Source: XN24 sp035514535
Lineage (GTDB): Bacteria > Pseudomonadota > Gammaproteobacteria > Steroidobacterales > XN24
Assembly: GCA_035514535.1 (NCBI GenBank)
Contig: DATKAZ010000090.1
Coordinates: 1-64,000, forward strand
Direction of reading: 5' to 3'
DNA length: 64,000 nucleotides
This document shows positions 46,274 to 54,925 of this stretch, piece after piece; the stretch's first letter is position 1, and every line of letters begins with the position of its first letter. The notes beneath the pieces were generated by a model. That model did no database searches and was not told the DNA's origin. It worked only from the letters and a program-made list of their open reading frames with translations. A program made the translations under genes and the position numbers.

Positions 46274-47386
46274 TCAGACGTCGTCGTGCGCGACGCGCGC
46301 GGTGGGGCGGCGTACAACCTCGACGACCGCCCCGTCGCTCAGCCCGGACTGGCCGATGACGACGATCTCCTCGTCGCCGCTGAGCCCGTCAACGACCTCG
46401 ACCTGGCCGTTCTGCACGTAGCCGGTGCGCACCGGGCGGCGCTCGGCCTTGCCGCCGACGACGACGAATACGGACTCCGACGTATCGTCATCCAGGATCG
46501 CTACGCGCGGCACGAGCAGCACGTCGGATCGCTTGTCCCAGACGATATTGAAGCGGCCGAACATCCCGGGCTTGAGCCGGCCGTCCTGGTCCGGAACTTC
46601 CATGGTGACCTTGAACGTGCCGGTCGCCGGGTCGACGACCGGGCTGATGCGTTGCACGCGCGCCTGGAACCGCTGGCCGGGGATGGCGTCGAGACTGAGC
46701 TCGGCGAGTTGCCCTTTCTCCAGGCGCCTGAACTCGCGCTCGGGCATGTGGATGTAGGCGATCAGGGGGTCCAGCTGCGTGACCCGGAAGGCCGGCTCGC
46801 CGGCCGAGATGGTATTCCCGACGCGGATGTGCCGCTGGGTCACCACGCCGGAGATCGGAGCGCGAATCTCCGTGTAGCTGTATTCCAGCTGCGCGAGGCG
46901 ATAGATGGCGCGCAACGCATCGAGCTCATACTTGAGGTCCTCGAACGCCCCGGAACTCACCAGGCCGCGTTCGAACAGCTGGACGCTGCGGTTGTATTCC
47001 TGCTCGAGCTTCAGCAGGTTGGCGTGCGCGCGCTGCATCTCGAGCCTGAGACGGTCGCCGTCGAGACTGGCGAGCACCTGCTCTTTCGCGACGCGATCGC
47101 CTTCTTCCACCAGGACCTTGACGACTTCGCCGCCGACCTTGGCGAGGACGAGTGCATCTGCATCGGTCTCCAGCGAGGCCGTCCCCGTGTGCACGGCAAA
47201 GACGTCACCGCGCGAGAGAGTCGCTACCTCGACGGGCACCCCCGGCGCGTCTTCTTCGCCCGCGGCCTTGCCGGCATCGGCTTCGCCCTTGCATCCGGCA
47301 AGGAGCAAGGCCGCCAGCGCGAGGACCGCCGAGGCCGCTACGGCTGCGCGGGGGGGGCGGGACTGGTACAGGGGCTTTGTCATCAC
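46274..47386 (-). CDS. RND efflux adaptor lipoprotein
   Basis: This 370-residue membrane fusion protein has a signal ending in the lipobox LLLAGC, so it is probably lipid-anchored in the inner membrane. The lipoyl halves are VLAKVGGEVVKVLVEEGDRV and TEIRAPISGVVTQRHIRVGNTISAG, separated by a short alpha-hairpin. Beta-barrel and C-terminal domains follow. It is the first gene of the adaptor-RND-RND operon, with the inverted-repeat operator about 25 bases upstream of the start. No outer-membrane channel is encoded nearby. Confidence 0.93.
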   Translation of the reverse strand: MMTKPLYQSRPPRAAVAASAVLALAALLLAGCKGEADAGKAAGEEDAPGVPVEVATLSRGDVFAVHTGTASLETDADALVLAKVGGEVVKVLVEEGDRVAKEQVLASLDGDRLRLEMQRAHANLLKLEQEYNRSVQLFERGLVSSGAFEDLKYELDALRAIYRLAQLEYSYTEIRAPISGVVTQRHIRVGNTISAGEPAFRVTQLDPLIAYIHMPEREFRRLEKGQLAELSLDAIPGQRFQARVQRISPVVDPATGTFKVTMEVPDQDGRLKPGMFGRFNIVWDKRSDVLLVPRVAILDDDTSESVFVVVGGKAERRPVRTGYVQNGQVEVVDGLSGDEEIVVIGQSGLSDGAVVEVVRRPTARVAHDDV

Positions 47387-47409
47387 GGGGCTCCCGACTC
47401 GACCAATGG

Positions 47410-47434
47410 TTCACTACAGTAGTGTTGTAGTGAA
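47410..47434. promoter_or_regulatory. Inverted-repeat operator upstream of the RND operon
   Basis: TTCACTACA (47410-47418) and TGTAGTGAA (47426-47434) are perfect inverted repeats seven bases apart. Within them CACTAC-A-GTAGTG (47412-47424) is a second, overlapping palindrome. On the minus strand a TATACT -10-like box lies immediately upstream, so a bound repressor would block the adaptor promoter. The size resembles TetR-family operators. No TetR gene is in the window. Confidence 0.7.
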
Positions 47435-47498
47435 GTATAACACTGGCTCTGCAAGACGCAAGCCCCGCGTGGCGGCCCCGCCAATCAAGGCGTTGCGC

Positions 47499-49580
47499 CT
47501 ATTTGCTTCGGGCGATGACCGCCTGCGGGACCTTTGCGAGGTCGGCGACCACGGCGGCTGCCTCGCGGAGCAGCACGTCCGGCGCGTCGTCCGCGTCCAG
47601 TTCCTCGAGCGATGCCACGGGCTCGAGGCCCAGCGCCTCGCGACGCGCATTTTCCCGCGCGAGACGCTCTTCCTGGAGCCGGCGGTTTTCCCCCCGACGG
47701 GTGTCGATATTCAGTGAGACGGACTTGCGGTTTCTCTGCGCATCGATGGCTTCAATGTCGCCAAGCAGGTAGCGGAAATCCGGATCGGCCGATCTGCGCT
47801 GCTCGTGCTCGGCGGCCAGCAGCTGGATGGCCTCGTCCAGGCGACCCTGCGGGGTGAAGCGGGCGGCGCGAATCTGGTCCCAGGGGAGGGCGGTCTCGCG
47901 GCTGCTTTCGCCGACGACGTGGGTATCCACGGCGGAGGGAACGGAGATGTCGGGGATGACGCCGCGATGCTGTGTGCTCTCGCCCGTCACGCGGTAATAC
48001 TTGCCGATCGTCAGCGTCAACTGGCCGAACTGCGGATCGGCGCCGGGCGCATAGCGATCGAGCGGGTAGAGATTCTGCACGGTGCCCTTGCCGTAGGTCT
48101 GCTGGCCGATCACGACCCCGCGCCCGTAGTCCTGGATTGCGGCGGCAAAGATCTCCGACGCAGAAGCGCTGAAGCGATTGACGAGCACGGCCAGCGGACC
48201 GTCATATACGGGTCCGCCGGCCTGCTCCTCGAGCACCTCGACGCGGCCGCTGGTATCGCGCAGCTGTACGACCGGGCCGCCGGGGACGAACAGCCCGGTC
48301 ATCGATGTCGCCTCCGACAAGTGCCCGCCGCCGTTGTTGCGGAGGTCCACGACCATGCCGTCGATGCCCTCGTCGACCAGCTCCTGCGCCAGGCGTCGCA
48401 CGTCGGCGGTCGTGCTCGTGTATTCGCGGTCTCCGGACGCGCGCGCGGAATAGTCCTGGTAGAAAGAAGGTACCGTGATGACGCCGATCCTGTGGACCTG
48501 ATCGTCGCGCTCGATTTCGAGCACGTCCTTGCGCGCTGCCTGTGCCTCGAGCTTGACCTTGTCGCGTACCAGCGGAATCTCCTGCGGCGGACTGCCAGGT
48601 GCGGCGCCGCCCGGCAGGACCTGCAACCTGACCGTCGACCCGCCGGGCCCGCGGATCAGGTCGACGACTTCGTCGAGCCGCCAGCCCACCACGTCCACCA
48701 TCGCGCCTTCCTCGCCCTGGCCGACGCCGATAATGCGGTCCTTGGGCTTGAGCGTGCCGTCGAGCGCCGCCGGGCCGCCGTCGATGATATTGATGATGGC
48801 GACGTATTCGTCCTGGATCTGCAAGGTAGCACCGATGCCATCGTAGTTGAGGCTCATCTGGATCCGGTACTCCTCCGAGTTCCGGGGCGAGTAGTAGCTC
48901 GTATGCGGATCCATCGTGTTGGCGAAGGCGTTCATGAAGGTCTCGAACACGTCGTCGCTCTTGACCTGGTCGAGTCGCTTCAGCACCTGCTCGTACCGTC
49001 CGTGCAGGATTTCCCGCGATTCTTCCCAATCCTTTTCCGCCAGCATCAGTCCGAGCGCGTCGTTCTTGACGCGCTGCCGCCAGAGGTCGTCCAGCGCTGC
49101 GCGTGAAGACGGCCAGGTCTCGTCGGTGCGGTCGAAGCGGAATTCCTCGTCGACCGAGAAATCATGCTCTTCGTCCAGCAGTTCCAGCGCGTAATTCAGC
49201 CGGTCGCGTGCCCGTTCCAGGTAGCGGCCGTAGATGTGGAATACCGGCTCGAGCTTGCCGCGCTTGACCGCGTCGTCCAGGTCGGAGCGCCACTTGGCGA
49301 ATTCGGCAATATCCGACGCAAGGAAATACTGGCGATTGCCGTCCAGGGCGTCCAGGTAGGAATCCAGCATCTGGCCGGAAGCCACGTCGTCGACCGGGGT
49401 GCGCTGGTAGTGGGAGCGCTCGAACAGGGTGGTGACGAGGCGGCTGATCTTGCCATGCCGTTCCGAAGGCTCCAGCGCCTCGAGCGCCGGCGCGGGCTTG
49501 GCGACGGCCGTGGCGGCCAGCAGCAGTGCCACCAGCAGGCCGATTGCCTTGAAGCGGGTCGATGTCATTTCAATACGCAT
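47499..49580 (-). CDS. prc: Carboxy-terminal processing protease Prc/Tsp
   Basis: Prc is a periplasmic protease that trims or degrades proteins from the C-terminus. The 693-residue protein has a signal peptide (AIGLLVALLLAATAVA), a long helical N-domain, and a PDZ domain (VAIINIIDGGPAALDGTLKPKDRIIGVG). The S41 peptidase core contains the Ser in NRFSASASEIFAAAI and Lys in YGKGTVQNL. A DUF3340-type C-terminus follows. The ATG at 49580 lies five bases after GGAG, and a GTG at 49586 is less well placed. The gene runs toward the RND operon on the same strand but is separated by the operator region. Confidence 0.95.
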   Translation of the reverse strand: MRIEMTSTRFKAIGLLVALLLAATAVAKPAPALEALEPSERHGKISRLVTTLFERSHYQRTPVDDVASGQMLDSYLDALDGNRQYFLASDIAEFAKWRSDLDDAVKRGKLEPVFHIYGRYLERARDRLNYALELLDEEHDFSVDEEFRFDRTDETWPSSRAALDDLWRQRVKNDALGLMLAEKDWEESREILHGRYEQVLKRLDQVKSDDVFETFMNAFANTMDPHTSYYSPRNSEEYRIQMSLNYDGIGATLQIQDEYVAIINIIDGGPAALDGTLKPKDRIIGVGQGEEGAMVDVVGWRLDEVVDLIRGPGGSTVRLQVLPGGAAPGSPPQEIPLVRDKVKLEAQAARKDVLEIERDDQVHRIGVITVPSFYQDYSARASGDREYTSTTADVRRLAQELVDEGIDGMVVDLRNNGGGHLSEATSMTGLFVPGGPVVQLRDTSGRVEVLEEQAGGPVYDGPLAVLVNRFSASASEIFAAAIQDYGRGVVIGQQTYGKGTVQNLYPLDRYAPGADPQFGQLTLTIGKYYRVTGESTQHRGVIPDISVPSAVDTHVVGESSRETALPWDQIRAARFTPQGRLDEAIQLLAAEHEQRRSADPDFRYLLGDIEAIDAQRNRKSVSLNIDTRRGENRRLQEERLARENARREALGLEPVASLEELDADDAPDVLLREAAAVVADLAKVPQAVIARSK

Positions 49581-50027
49581 CTTCACTCCGTGAACCTTGG
49601 CGAACCGGGGTCGGCCCGGCCAGGCTGCGGTTTAGGCTAGAAGCCTCCGGCCCGACAATCAAGCGTACCGGTGGCGGAATTTGACTAAATTCATCTGTCT
49701 CGGGATGCTTGCCAGTCTGGCTTCAGGCTTGGCCGATACCACCACGCTATGACAGCCAGTTGGCCCACCAGTTTCATCCGGTGCGCAGCCGGGGGGAAAT
49801 GATGCATGAGATCGGCCGGTTCATCGGGTCGCTGCGGCGTCGATTGAGGCTGCTGGTGCCCAGGCGTTGGCTGGCATCCAGCCCTGTGCCGCGGCCCGGA
49901 CTCCGGCCCCGGCGGCCCGCGAGAGCGCGCATGGAACTCGACCCAGGGTCGCCCGCAACGTCGTGGGTGGCATGGGAAATCAGCCGGCGGGGCAGGCCGC
50001 CGGGAACCTGACTGGCGGCGCTCCGAG
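49581..50027. other. Intergenic stretch between prc and the DUF1232 gene
   Basis: This gap of about 450 bases holds the upstream region of prc and one possible short plus-strand ORF (49802-50011). I see no RNA gene, repeat or clear terminator. The part near 49680-49700 (TTTGACTAAATTCATC) is AT-rich for this genome. Confidence 0.5.
49802..50011 (+). CDS. Possible small Arg-rich protein
   Basis: This is a 69-residue frame beginning MHEIGRFIGSLRRRLRLLVPRRWL, strongly basic and without recognisable homology. GGGGGGAA precedes two tandem ATGs (49799 and 49802), a plausible ribosome site, and that is the main reason for listing it. In GC-rich DNA an Arg/Pro-rich frame can arise by chance. Confidence 0.22.
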   Translation: MHEIGRFIGSLRRRLRLLVPRRWLASSPVPRPGLRPRRPARARMELDPGSPATSWVAWEISRRGRPPGT

Positions 50028-50603
50028 TCAGAACAGCCGGAACGGGGAGCGCGTGCCGCTGCTCCTGGCGCGCCGTTCTCTCTCGCGCTTGCGCCGGTTC
50101 CTCATCCGCGATTGCAGGGCCCTGCGCCGCGCCGCAAGCCACTCTTCCCGCGTGACCTGGTCTTCGCCGCGCCTGGCACTCGCATCCCGCGCGTCCCGGA
50201 ACGCGCAGAAATCCTGGTAGGCCTCGATCTCGTGGCGCAGTTCACGCACCACCAGCTCAACCATGATCGCGTCATCGAGAAAGCCGAGGCCCGGCACACT
50301 GTCGGGAATCAGGTCCTCCGGCTCGGAGAAATAGGCGAGGGCGTTCAGCACTCGGCCCGTGTCGGCCTCGGGGAGCTTCCATTCGGCATCCCGGACCATG
50401 TCCGTGAGTGTCCTGATGCGTTCAAGGCGGTCGCGAATGAATTCCGGAACTTCGGTCACCTTGATCCGTGAAAGCAGGCCTTCCGCCGACGCCAGCACCT
50501 CGTCGGGGCCCAACTGCCTGGCAACGTCGCGGGCCTGCCGCATGACGGTGCGGAAGTGGTCCAGATCTGCATCCGCGAGCTCGAAAGTGACCTTCAGGGA
50601 CAT
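50028..50603 (-). CDS. DUF1232 (YkvA-like) protein
   Basis: This 191-residue protein carries a DUF1232 core: ALAYFSEPEDLIPDSVPGLGFLDDAIMVELVVREL. The family motif is a short hydrophobic helix pair linked to membrane association. Helical N-terminal residues precede it, and a very basic tail (MRNRRKRERERRARSS) closes the protein. The start at 50603 (MSLKVTFELADADL) excludes an unlikely Arg-rich extension. The ribosome site is weak. Function unknown. Confidence 0.8.
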   Translation of the reverse strand: MSLKVTFELADADLDHFRTVMRQARDVARQLGPDEVLASAEGLLSRIKVTEVPEFIRDRLERIRTLTDMVRDAEWKLPEADTGRVLNALAYFSEPEDLIPDSVPGLGFLDDAIMVELVVRELRHEIEAYQDFCAFRDARDASARRGEDQVTREEWLAARRRALQSRMRNRRKRERERRARSSGTRSPFRLF

Positions 50604-50659
50604 GGCGTTATCGCTCTGTGAATCGCGCAGCAGGAGAGTACGACGCGGCCGGGGTAGCG

Positions 50660-50980
50660 TCAAATGACGGCATCCGCCGATTCCTCGTCGTCATCCTCGT
50701 GGGACGGGCCGGACTTCGATCGCAGGAACGTCCCCATCGGCAACCAGAACAGTCGCAGCATCTGGATGGCCAGCCAGGGCCCCATCACGAGCAGCCATGC
50801 CCAGATCGAAAAGGCGGCGAGCTGCCTGTAGAGGTCGGCGTAGAAGGCGCCCATCGCGGCGTCGGGGCGATACTCCCCCAGCAGCTGCAGGCCCACGAAG
50901 TAGACCAGCGCCGGCAGTACCAGCAGGCCGAAGCCGCCGAACACCGCGAACAAAATGGCCTCGCGTCGCAGCCAGTGCAA
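50660..50980 (-). CDS. Small two-helix membrane protein
   Basis: This 106-residue protein has hydrophobic segments at about residues 9-33 (ILFAVFGGFGLLVLPALVYFVG) and 55-80 (AAFSIWAWLLVMGPWLAI), ending in an acidic tail (HEDDDEESADAVI). It is upstream of, and co-directional with, the DUF1232 gene with a gap of 56 bases. I recognise no family. The membrane pattern and acidic C-terminus make it a credible gene. Confidence 0.65.
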   Translation of the reverse strand: MHWLRREAILFAVFGGFGLLVLPALVYFVGLQLLGEYRPDAAMGAFYADLYRQLAAFSIWAWLLVMGPWLAIQMLRLFWLPMGTFLRSKSGPSHEDDDEESADAVI

Positions 50981-51105
50981 GGATGTGGCCTCCCGGGCCG
51001 AACGGGGTTACACGCGGATTCTCGCAGGCCGGCCGCCATTGGACAACTCGGGGCCGCGCCTCCCGCGACCTGATATCCTTGCCTGAAATTCACAGGGACC
51101 CGAGT

Positions 51106-52173
51106 ATGAACGCGATTCTCGCGTGGCTTCGGCGGCAGCTTGCCAACCCGCAGATTGTCGCCCTCACGCTGATCGTCCTCCTGCTCGCGCTCACCGTTTG
51201 GTTGTTCGGGCGCATGCTTGCGCCGCTGCTGGCCTCGCTGGTGATCGCCTACCTGCTGGACAGCATGGCGCAACACATGCGCGCGCGGGGCATACCTCAC
51301 CTGCTCTCGGTGCTGCTCGTGTTCATGCTGTTCATCGCGGTCCTGTGGGCTTGCTTCTTCTGGCTCCTGCCGCTGTTGACGCGCCAGATGGGCCAGTTGT
51401 TCCAGCAGATTCCCTCCATGGTGGGGGAGGTACAGAAGGCGCTCCTTCTGCTGCCCGAGAAGTACCCGGCCTACGTTTCCGAGCAGCAGATTCGCGAGGT
51501 ATTCGCAGGGTTCAACACGGAGCTCGTCCGCTTCGGCCAGCGCCTGTTGAGTTTCTCGGTTGCGTCGCTGATGACGTTGATCACGATCGTGATCTACCTG
51601 GTGCTTGTACCGTTCCTCGTGTTCTTCCTGCTGAAGGACAAGGAACTGCTGATACGCTGGATGGCGGGATTCCTGCCGAAGGACCGTCACCTGACACTCG
51701 AGGTCTGGGGAGACGTTGACCGCCAGATCGGCAACTACGTGCAGGGCAAGCTCGTGGAAATCCTGGTCGTCGCCATCGTTACCTGGATCGCGTTTCAAGT
51801 CCTCGGCCTGCAGTACGCTCTGTTGCTGGCGGCGCTCACCGGCGTGTCCGTGCTGATTCCCTACGTGGGGGCCGTGGTCGTGGCGCTGCCGGTGGCGCTC
51901 GTGGCCTACTTCCAGTTCGGGCTTGCAGCGGCTTTTTATTACGTGATGGTCGCTTACGGGGTGATCCAGTTTATCGACGGCAACGTGCTGGTCCCCGTCC
52001 TGTTCAGCGAAGTCGTCGATCTGCATCCCGTGGCGATTATTGCCGCGATATTGTTCTTCGGCGGGCTATGGGGCTTCTGGGGCATCTTTTTCGCGATCCC
52101 CCTCGCGACCGTGATCCAGGCGATATTGCGCGCCTGGCCGCGCCACGGGGGCCCGGAACCGGCCACGGAATAG
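51106..52173 (+). CDS. AI-2E family transporter (PerM-like)
   Basis: This 355-residue protein has about eight hydrophobic segments in the AI-2E/PerM pattern: an N-terminal pair, a soluble stretch around 100-150, and then LVPFLVFFLLKDKELLIRWM. The conserved GVSVLIPYVGAVVVALPVALVAYFQF and VVDLHPVAIIAAILFFGGLWGFWGIFFAIPLA follow. Family members include the autoinducer-2 exporter and Na+/H+ antiporters, so the substrate is open. The start at 51106 follows CAGGGACCCGAGT. Confidence 0.9.
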   Translation: MNAILAWLRRQLANPQIVALTLIVLLLALTVWLFGRMLAPLLASLVIAYLLDSMAQHMRARGIPHLLSVLLVFMLFIAVLWACFFWLLPLLTRQMGQLFQQIPSMVGEVQKALLLLPEKYPAYVSEQQIREVFAGFNTELVRFGQRLLSFSVASLMTLITIVIYLVLVPFLVFFLLKDKELLIRWMAGFLPKDRHLTLEVWGDVDRQIGNYVQGKLVEILVVAIVTWIAFQVLGLQYALLLAALTGVSVLIPYVGAVVVALPVALVAYFQFGLAAAFYYVMVAYGVIQFIDGNVLVPVLFSEVVDLHPVAIIAAILFFGGLWGFWGIFFAIPLATVIQAILRAWPRHGGPEPATE

Positions 52174-52223
52174 CCGGCCGCCTATAATCGGAGGGTGGGA
52201 TCGCCAGGAACAGGAGTTCGACC

Positions 52224-52643
52224 ATGAAGTATCTGCATACCATGGTGCGCGTCAGCGACCTGGAGGCCTCGCTCGATTTCTATTGCGACAAGCTGGGACT
52301 CGTCGAGTTGCGACGGCATGAGAACAGCAACGGGCGGTATACGCTGGTCTTCCTGGCCGCCCCGGGCGACGAGAGCGCGCAGCTGGAGCTCACCTGGAAC
52401 TGGGACCCGGAAGACTACGGCAATGGCCGCAATTTCGGCCACCTGGCCTACGCAGTCGATGATATCTATGCAGCCTGCCAGCGGCTGGCGGATGGCGGCG
52501 TGGTCATCAATCGCCCGCCGCGCGACGGGCGCATGGCGTTCGTGCGGTCTCCCGACATGATTTCGATCGAGATACTGCAGAAAGGCGATGCATTGCCGGT
52601 CCGCGAGCCCTGGGCCAGCATGCCGAATAGCGGCTCCTGGTGA
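52224..52643 (+). CDS. gloA: Glyoxalase I-like protein (lactoylglutathione lyase)
   Basis: Glyoxalase I converts the methylglyoxal-glutathione adduct to S-lactoylglutathione. The 139-residue protein has the four metal-ligand positions of the bacterial enzyme: His5, Glu55, His73 and Glu116 (MKYLHTMVRV, QLELTWN, FGHLAYAVDD, ISIEI). LEASLDFYCDKLGL is the family's first helix. GGAACAGGAG lies upstream of the start. Other glyoxalase-fold enzymes share the fold, but the ligand set favours GloA. Confidence 0.9.
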   Translation: MKYLHTMVRVSDLEASLDFYCDKLGLVELRRHENSNGRYTLVFLAAPGDESAQLELTWNWDPEDYGNGRNFGHLAYAVDDIYAACQRLADGGVVINRPPRDGRMAFVRSPDMISIEILQKGDALPVREPWASMPNSGSW

Positions 52644-52727
52644 GTTGCCGGCGCGGCAGCGGCCGGCCATCGAGTTGTCGCGCGCCGGCCGCGGCGTTAG
52701 ATTCAGCTGCCGCATGGGAGGCTTGCC

Positions 52728-53102
52728 ATGGAATGTCCCAAGTGTGGTCACCGGATGGAGCAGGTTGTATACAGCGACATCGAGGTCGACCGGTGCACGC
52801 TCTGCAAGGGGCTGTGGTTCGATGTGCTTGAGCACGAGGAGCTCAAGGTCATACCCGGGGCTGAATCGATCGACACAGGCGATCCAGAGGTCGGCGCGAT
52901 CTTCAACCGCGACGACCGGATCCGCTGCCCGCGGTGCGCGGGACCGATGATTCGCATGGTTGTCCCCGACCAGCCGCATATCTGGTACGAATCCTGCGGC
53001 ACGTGCCACGGCGTGTATTTCGATGCCGGCGAGTTCACCGACTTCAAGAAGCACACGCTCGGCGATTTTTTCCGGCGCCTGCGTGCCGCCGAGCGACGTT
53101 AG
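52728..53102 (+). CDS. Double zinc-ribbon (zf-TFIIB) protein
   Basis: This 124-residue protein is built from two copies of the same zinc-ribbon unit. The first has CPKC and CTLCKGLWFD, the second CPRC and CGTCHGVYFDAGEF. Each unit has two CxxC pairs and the zf-TFIIB family's aromatic-Asp ending. There is no enzyme domain. A basic C-terminus (FFRRLRAAERR) could help bind nucleic acid or membrane. Function unknown. GGAGG precedes the ATG. Confidence 0.85.
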   Translation: MECPKCGHRMEQVVYSDIEVDRCTLCKGLWFDVLEHEELKVIPGAESIDTGDPEVGAIFNRDDRIRCPRCAGPMIRMVVPDQPHIWYESCGTCHGVYFDAGEFTDFKKHTLGDFFRRLRAAERR

Positions 53103-53148
53103 CCTTCCCGTGGCGACGCCGCGCTGCCAGGCAGGCACATGGCCATGA

Positions 53149-54369
53149 ATGGACACATGCTCAGAGGTGATTGTCGGCGTGCTCACTGAAGAAGGCCTGG
53201 ACAGCTTCCACCTGAGGCGGCAACCGTTCATCTCCCGCACGGGTGAGGCGGCGTTCTATGCGGGACCCCAGCATCGCGAGGCGCTGGGTTTCCTGGACCG
53301 TGCGCTCCATTCGAACGACCTCCTGCTGGCGTTGACGGGCGAGACAGGCACCGGCAAGAACGTCACCCTGGACTTTGCGCTCAAGCAGACGCTCCCCGGT
53401 GCGCTGGTTGCGACCGTGGGCAGGATATCGGCCGATCCGGACGAATTTCTCATCGGCCTGCTCAGGGGCTTTGGTTTCGACGGCGTCAAGGCCAACCGCG
53501 AGGAGATGCGCGGCCTGCTGACGGTCTACCTGGGACACCAGCGTCAGAAAGGCGTGACCACCGTGATCGTCGCCGACAATCCGGAAGTCGTGTCCGGCGG
53601 CGTCATCGAGGAAATCGGCTGGCTGGCATTGCTCGAAGCCGTGCGGCTGGGACGCCTCAAGCTGGTGCTGCTGGGCGGCGAGGCGCTAGAGCGCCAGCTC
53701 GCGGCGCCGCGGATGCATGCGCTCCGACAGATGATTCGCTGGCAGCACCGGCTCGAGGCGCTCGGCGCGGAGGAAACGCGCGACTACCTGGAGTTCCAGC
53801 TGGAAGCGGCCGGTTGCCCGCGACCCGGCGAGGTATTCACGAGCGAGGGCGCAGCGCGCGTCCATGCATATTCCGCAGGCCTCCCGGCACAGATCAACCA
53901 GATTGCCATCATGGCGCTCGAGGCCGCGGCGGAATCGGGCTCGGCAACGGTCGGCCCGCAGCATGTCGACCTGGTCAGCGGCGGAGCGGCCGGCAAGGGC
54001 CGGCCGAAGCCGCGCCGCGTGGCCTCCATGGATATCCTGCTGGACCGTGAGCCGAAAGCCCGGATCCGGCTCACGGCGCTGCGCCTGCTGATCGGCAGGC
54101 ACCCGTGGAACGACGTGCAGCTTGACCACGATTCCGTCAGCCGGCATCACGCGATGCTGGTCAGGGAAGGCGGGCACTGGACTGTGGTGGATCTCAACAG
54201 CACGAACGGGATCAGGGTCAATGATCATGTCGTCAGGCAACAGCGGCTGCGCCACGGCGACATCGTACAGATCGGTCGCTTCCGCCTGATGCTGAACGAT
54301 GGGCTCGGCCCGGCGCAGGATCTGCCCGCCGTAGGAGAAATGGGCGAGACGACGGTGATTCCGGGCTAG
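53149..54369 (+). CDS. ExeA-like P-loop domain fused to an FHA domain
   Basis: This 406-residue fusion starts with an ExeA-type ATPase region containing FHLRRQPFISRTGEAAFYAGPQHREAL and the P-loop GETGTGKN at about 64-71. It ends with an FHA domain at about 310-385 (LLIGRHPWNDVQLDHDSVSRHH and DLNSTNGIRVND), which reads phosphothreonine. The usual Ser/Thr after the P-loop lysine is Asn, and the Walker B stretch reads TTVIVADNPE rather than the normal hydrophobic-DE. ATP hydrolysis may therefore be lost. No partner kinase is adjacent. The start is uncertain, and a downstream GTG is possible. Confidence 0.85.
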   Translation: MDTCSEVIVGVLTEEGLDSFHLRRQPFISRTGEAAFYAGPQHREALGFLDRALHSNDLLLALTGETGTGKNVTLDFALKQTLPGALVATVGRISADPDEFLIGLLRGFGFDGVKANREEMRGLLTVYLGHQRQKGVTTVIVADNPEVVSGGVIEEIGWLALLEAVRLGRLKLVLLGGEALERQLAAPRMHALRQMIRWQHRLEALGAEETRDYLEFQLEAAGCPRPGEVFTSEGAARVHAYSAGLPAQINQIAIMALEAAAESGSATVGPQHVDLVSGGAAGKGRPKPRRVASMDILLDREPKARIRLTALRLLIGRHPWNDVQLDHDSVSRHHAMLVREGGHWTVVDLNSTNGIRVNDHVVRQQRLRHGDIVQIGRFRLMLNDGLGPAQDLPAVGEMGETTVIPG

Positions 54370-54395
54370 GGCCTGTTCACACTTGAACGGGCCCT
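54368..54395. terminator. Bidirectional hairpin between convergent genes
   Basis: AGGGCCTGTTCA (54368-54379) pairs with TGAACGGGCCCT (54384-54395) through twelve base pairs, one of them G-T, with a four-base loop. It overlaps the stop codon of the FHA gene and touches that of the CBS gene. There is no T-tract, so termination may be weak or the hairpin may protect 3' ends. Confidence 0.6.
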
Positions 54396-54832
54396 CAGGG
54401 CATCACGTCATCCATCATGCCGGCCTCTTCACCGTCGGGCTCGGCCGACTCGAGTTGTTCCATAAGCGTAATCGCGACACCCAGGAAATCGGCATCGGTG
54501 ACGATGCCGCATAGCGCGCCATCCCGCATTACCGGCAGACAGCTGCGTTTCAGCCGGAACATCTTCAGGGCGGCGTGACGCACGTTGCTGCGTTCATCGA
54601 CCGTGTCGATACGGCGCACCATGATGTCCCGCACCTGTCGGTCGGCATGATCGCCCGCCAGCAGCACGTCGGTGCGGGAAACCAGCCCGACCAGCTTGCC
54701 CGTGTCATCGAGGACCGGCAAATGCCTGATGGCATGCGCGGTCATCGTGCGGCGTGCCTCGCCGACAGTGGTATCGGGGCCGATGATCACGAGGCTACGC
54801 CGCGGCGTCATCAGTTCGCTGACATCCAGCAT
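54395..54832 (-). CDS. CBS-pair domain protein
   Basis: This 145-residue protein consists of two CBS motifs: VSELMTPRRSLVIIGPDTTVGEAR to LVGLVSRTDVL, and VRDIMVRRIDTVDERSNVRHAAL to LCGIVTDADFLGVAI. An acidic tail follows. CBS pairs sense adenine nucleotides or SAM in other proteins, and no catalytic domain is attached here. It lies downstream of the EF-G-like gene on the same strand with a gap of 93 bases. Partner unknown. Confidence 0.9.
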   Translation of the reverse strand: MLDVSELMTPRRSLVIIGPDTTVGEARRTMTAHAIRHLPVLDDTGKLVGLVSRTDVLLAGDHADRQVRDIMVRRIDTVDERSNVRHAALKMFRLKRSCLPVMRDGALCGIVTDADFLGVAITLMEQLESAEPDGEEAGMMDDVMP

Positions 54833-54925
54833 GTGCTCAGGCTTCCATCGAATGTGGAACCATCATCGCGCCGTGGCGCCGCGGCGCATTGACCTGCGTC
54901 AAGAGCACGACGTATCGCACCGGGA

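Noticed and set aside
47460..47498. Short palindromes TGGCGGGGCCGCCA and AGGCG/CGCCT after prc as a terminator
   Set aside because: The stems are short and there is no clear T-tract, so the evidence is too weak for a terminator call.
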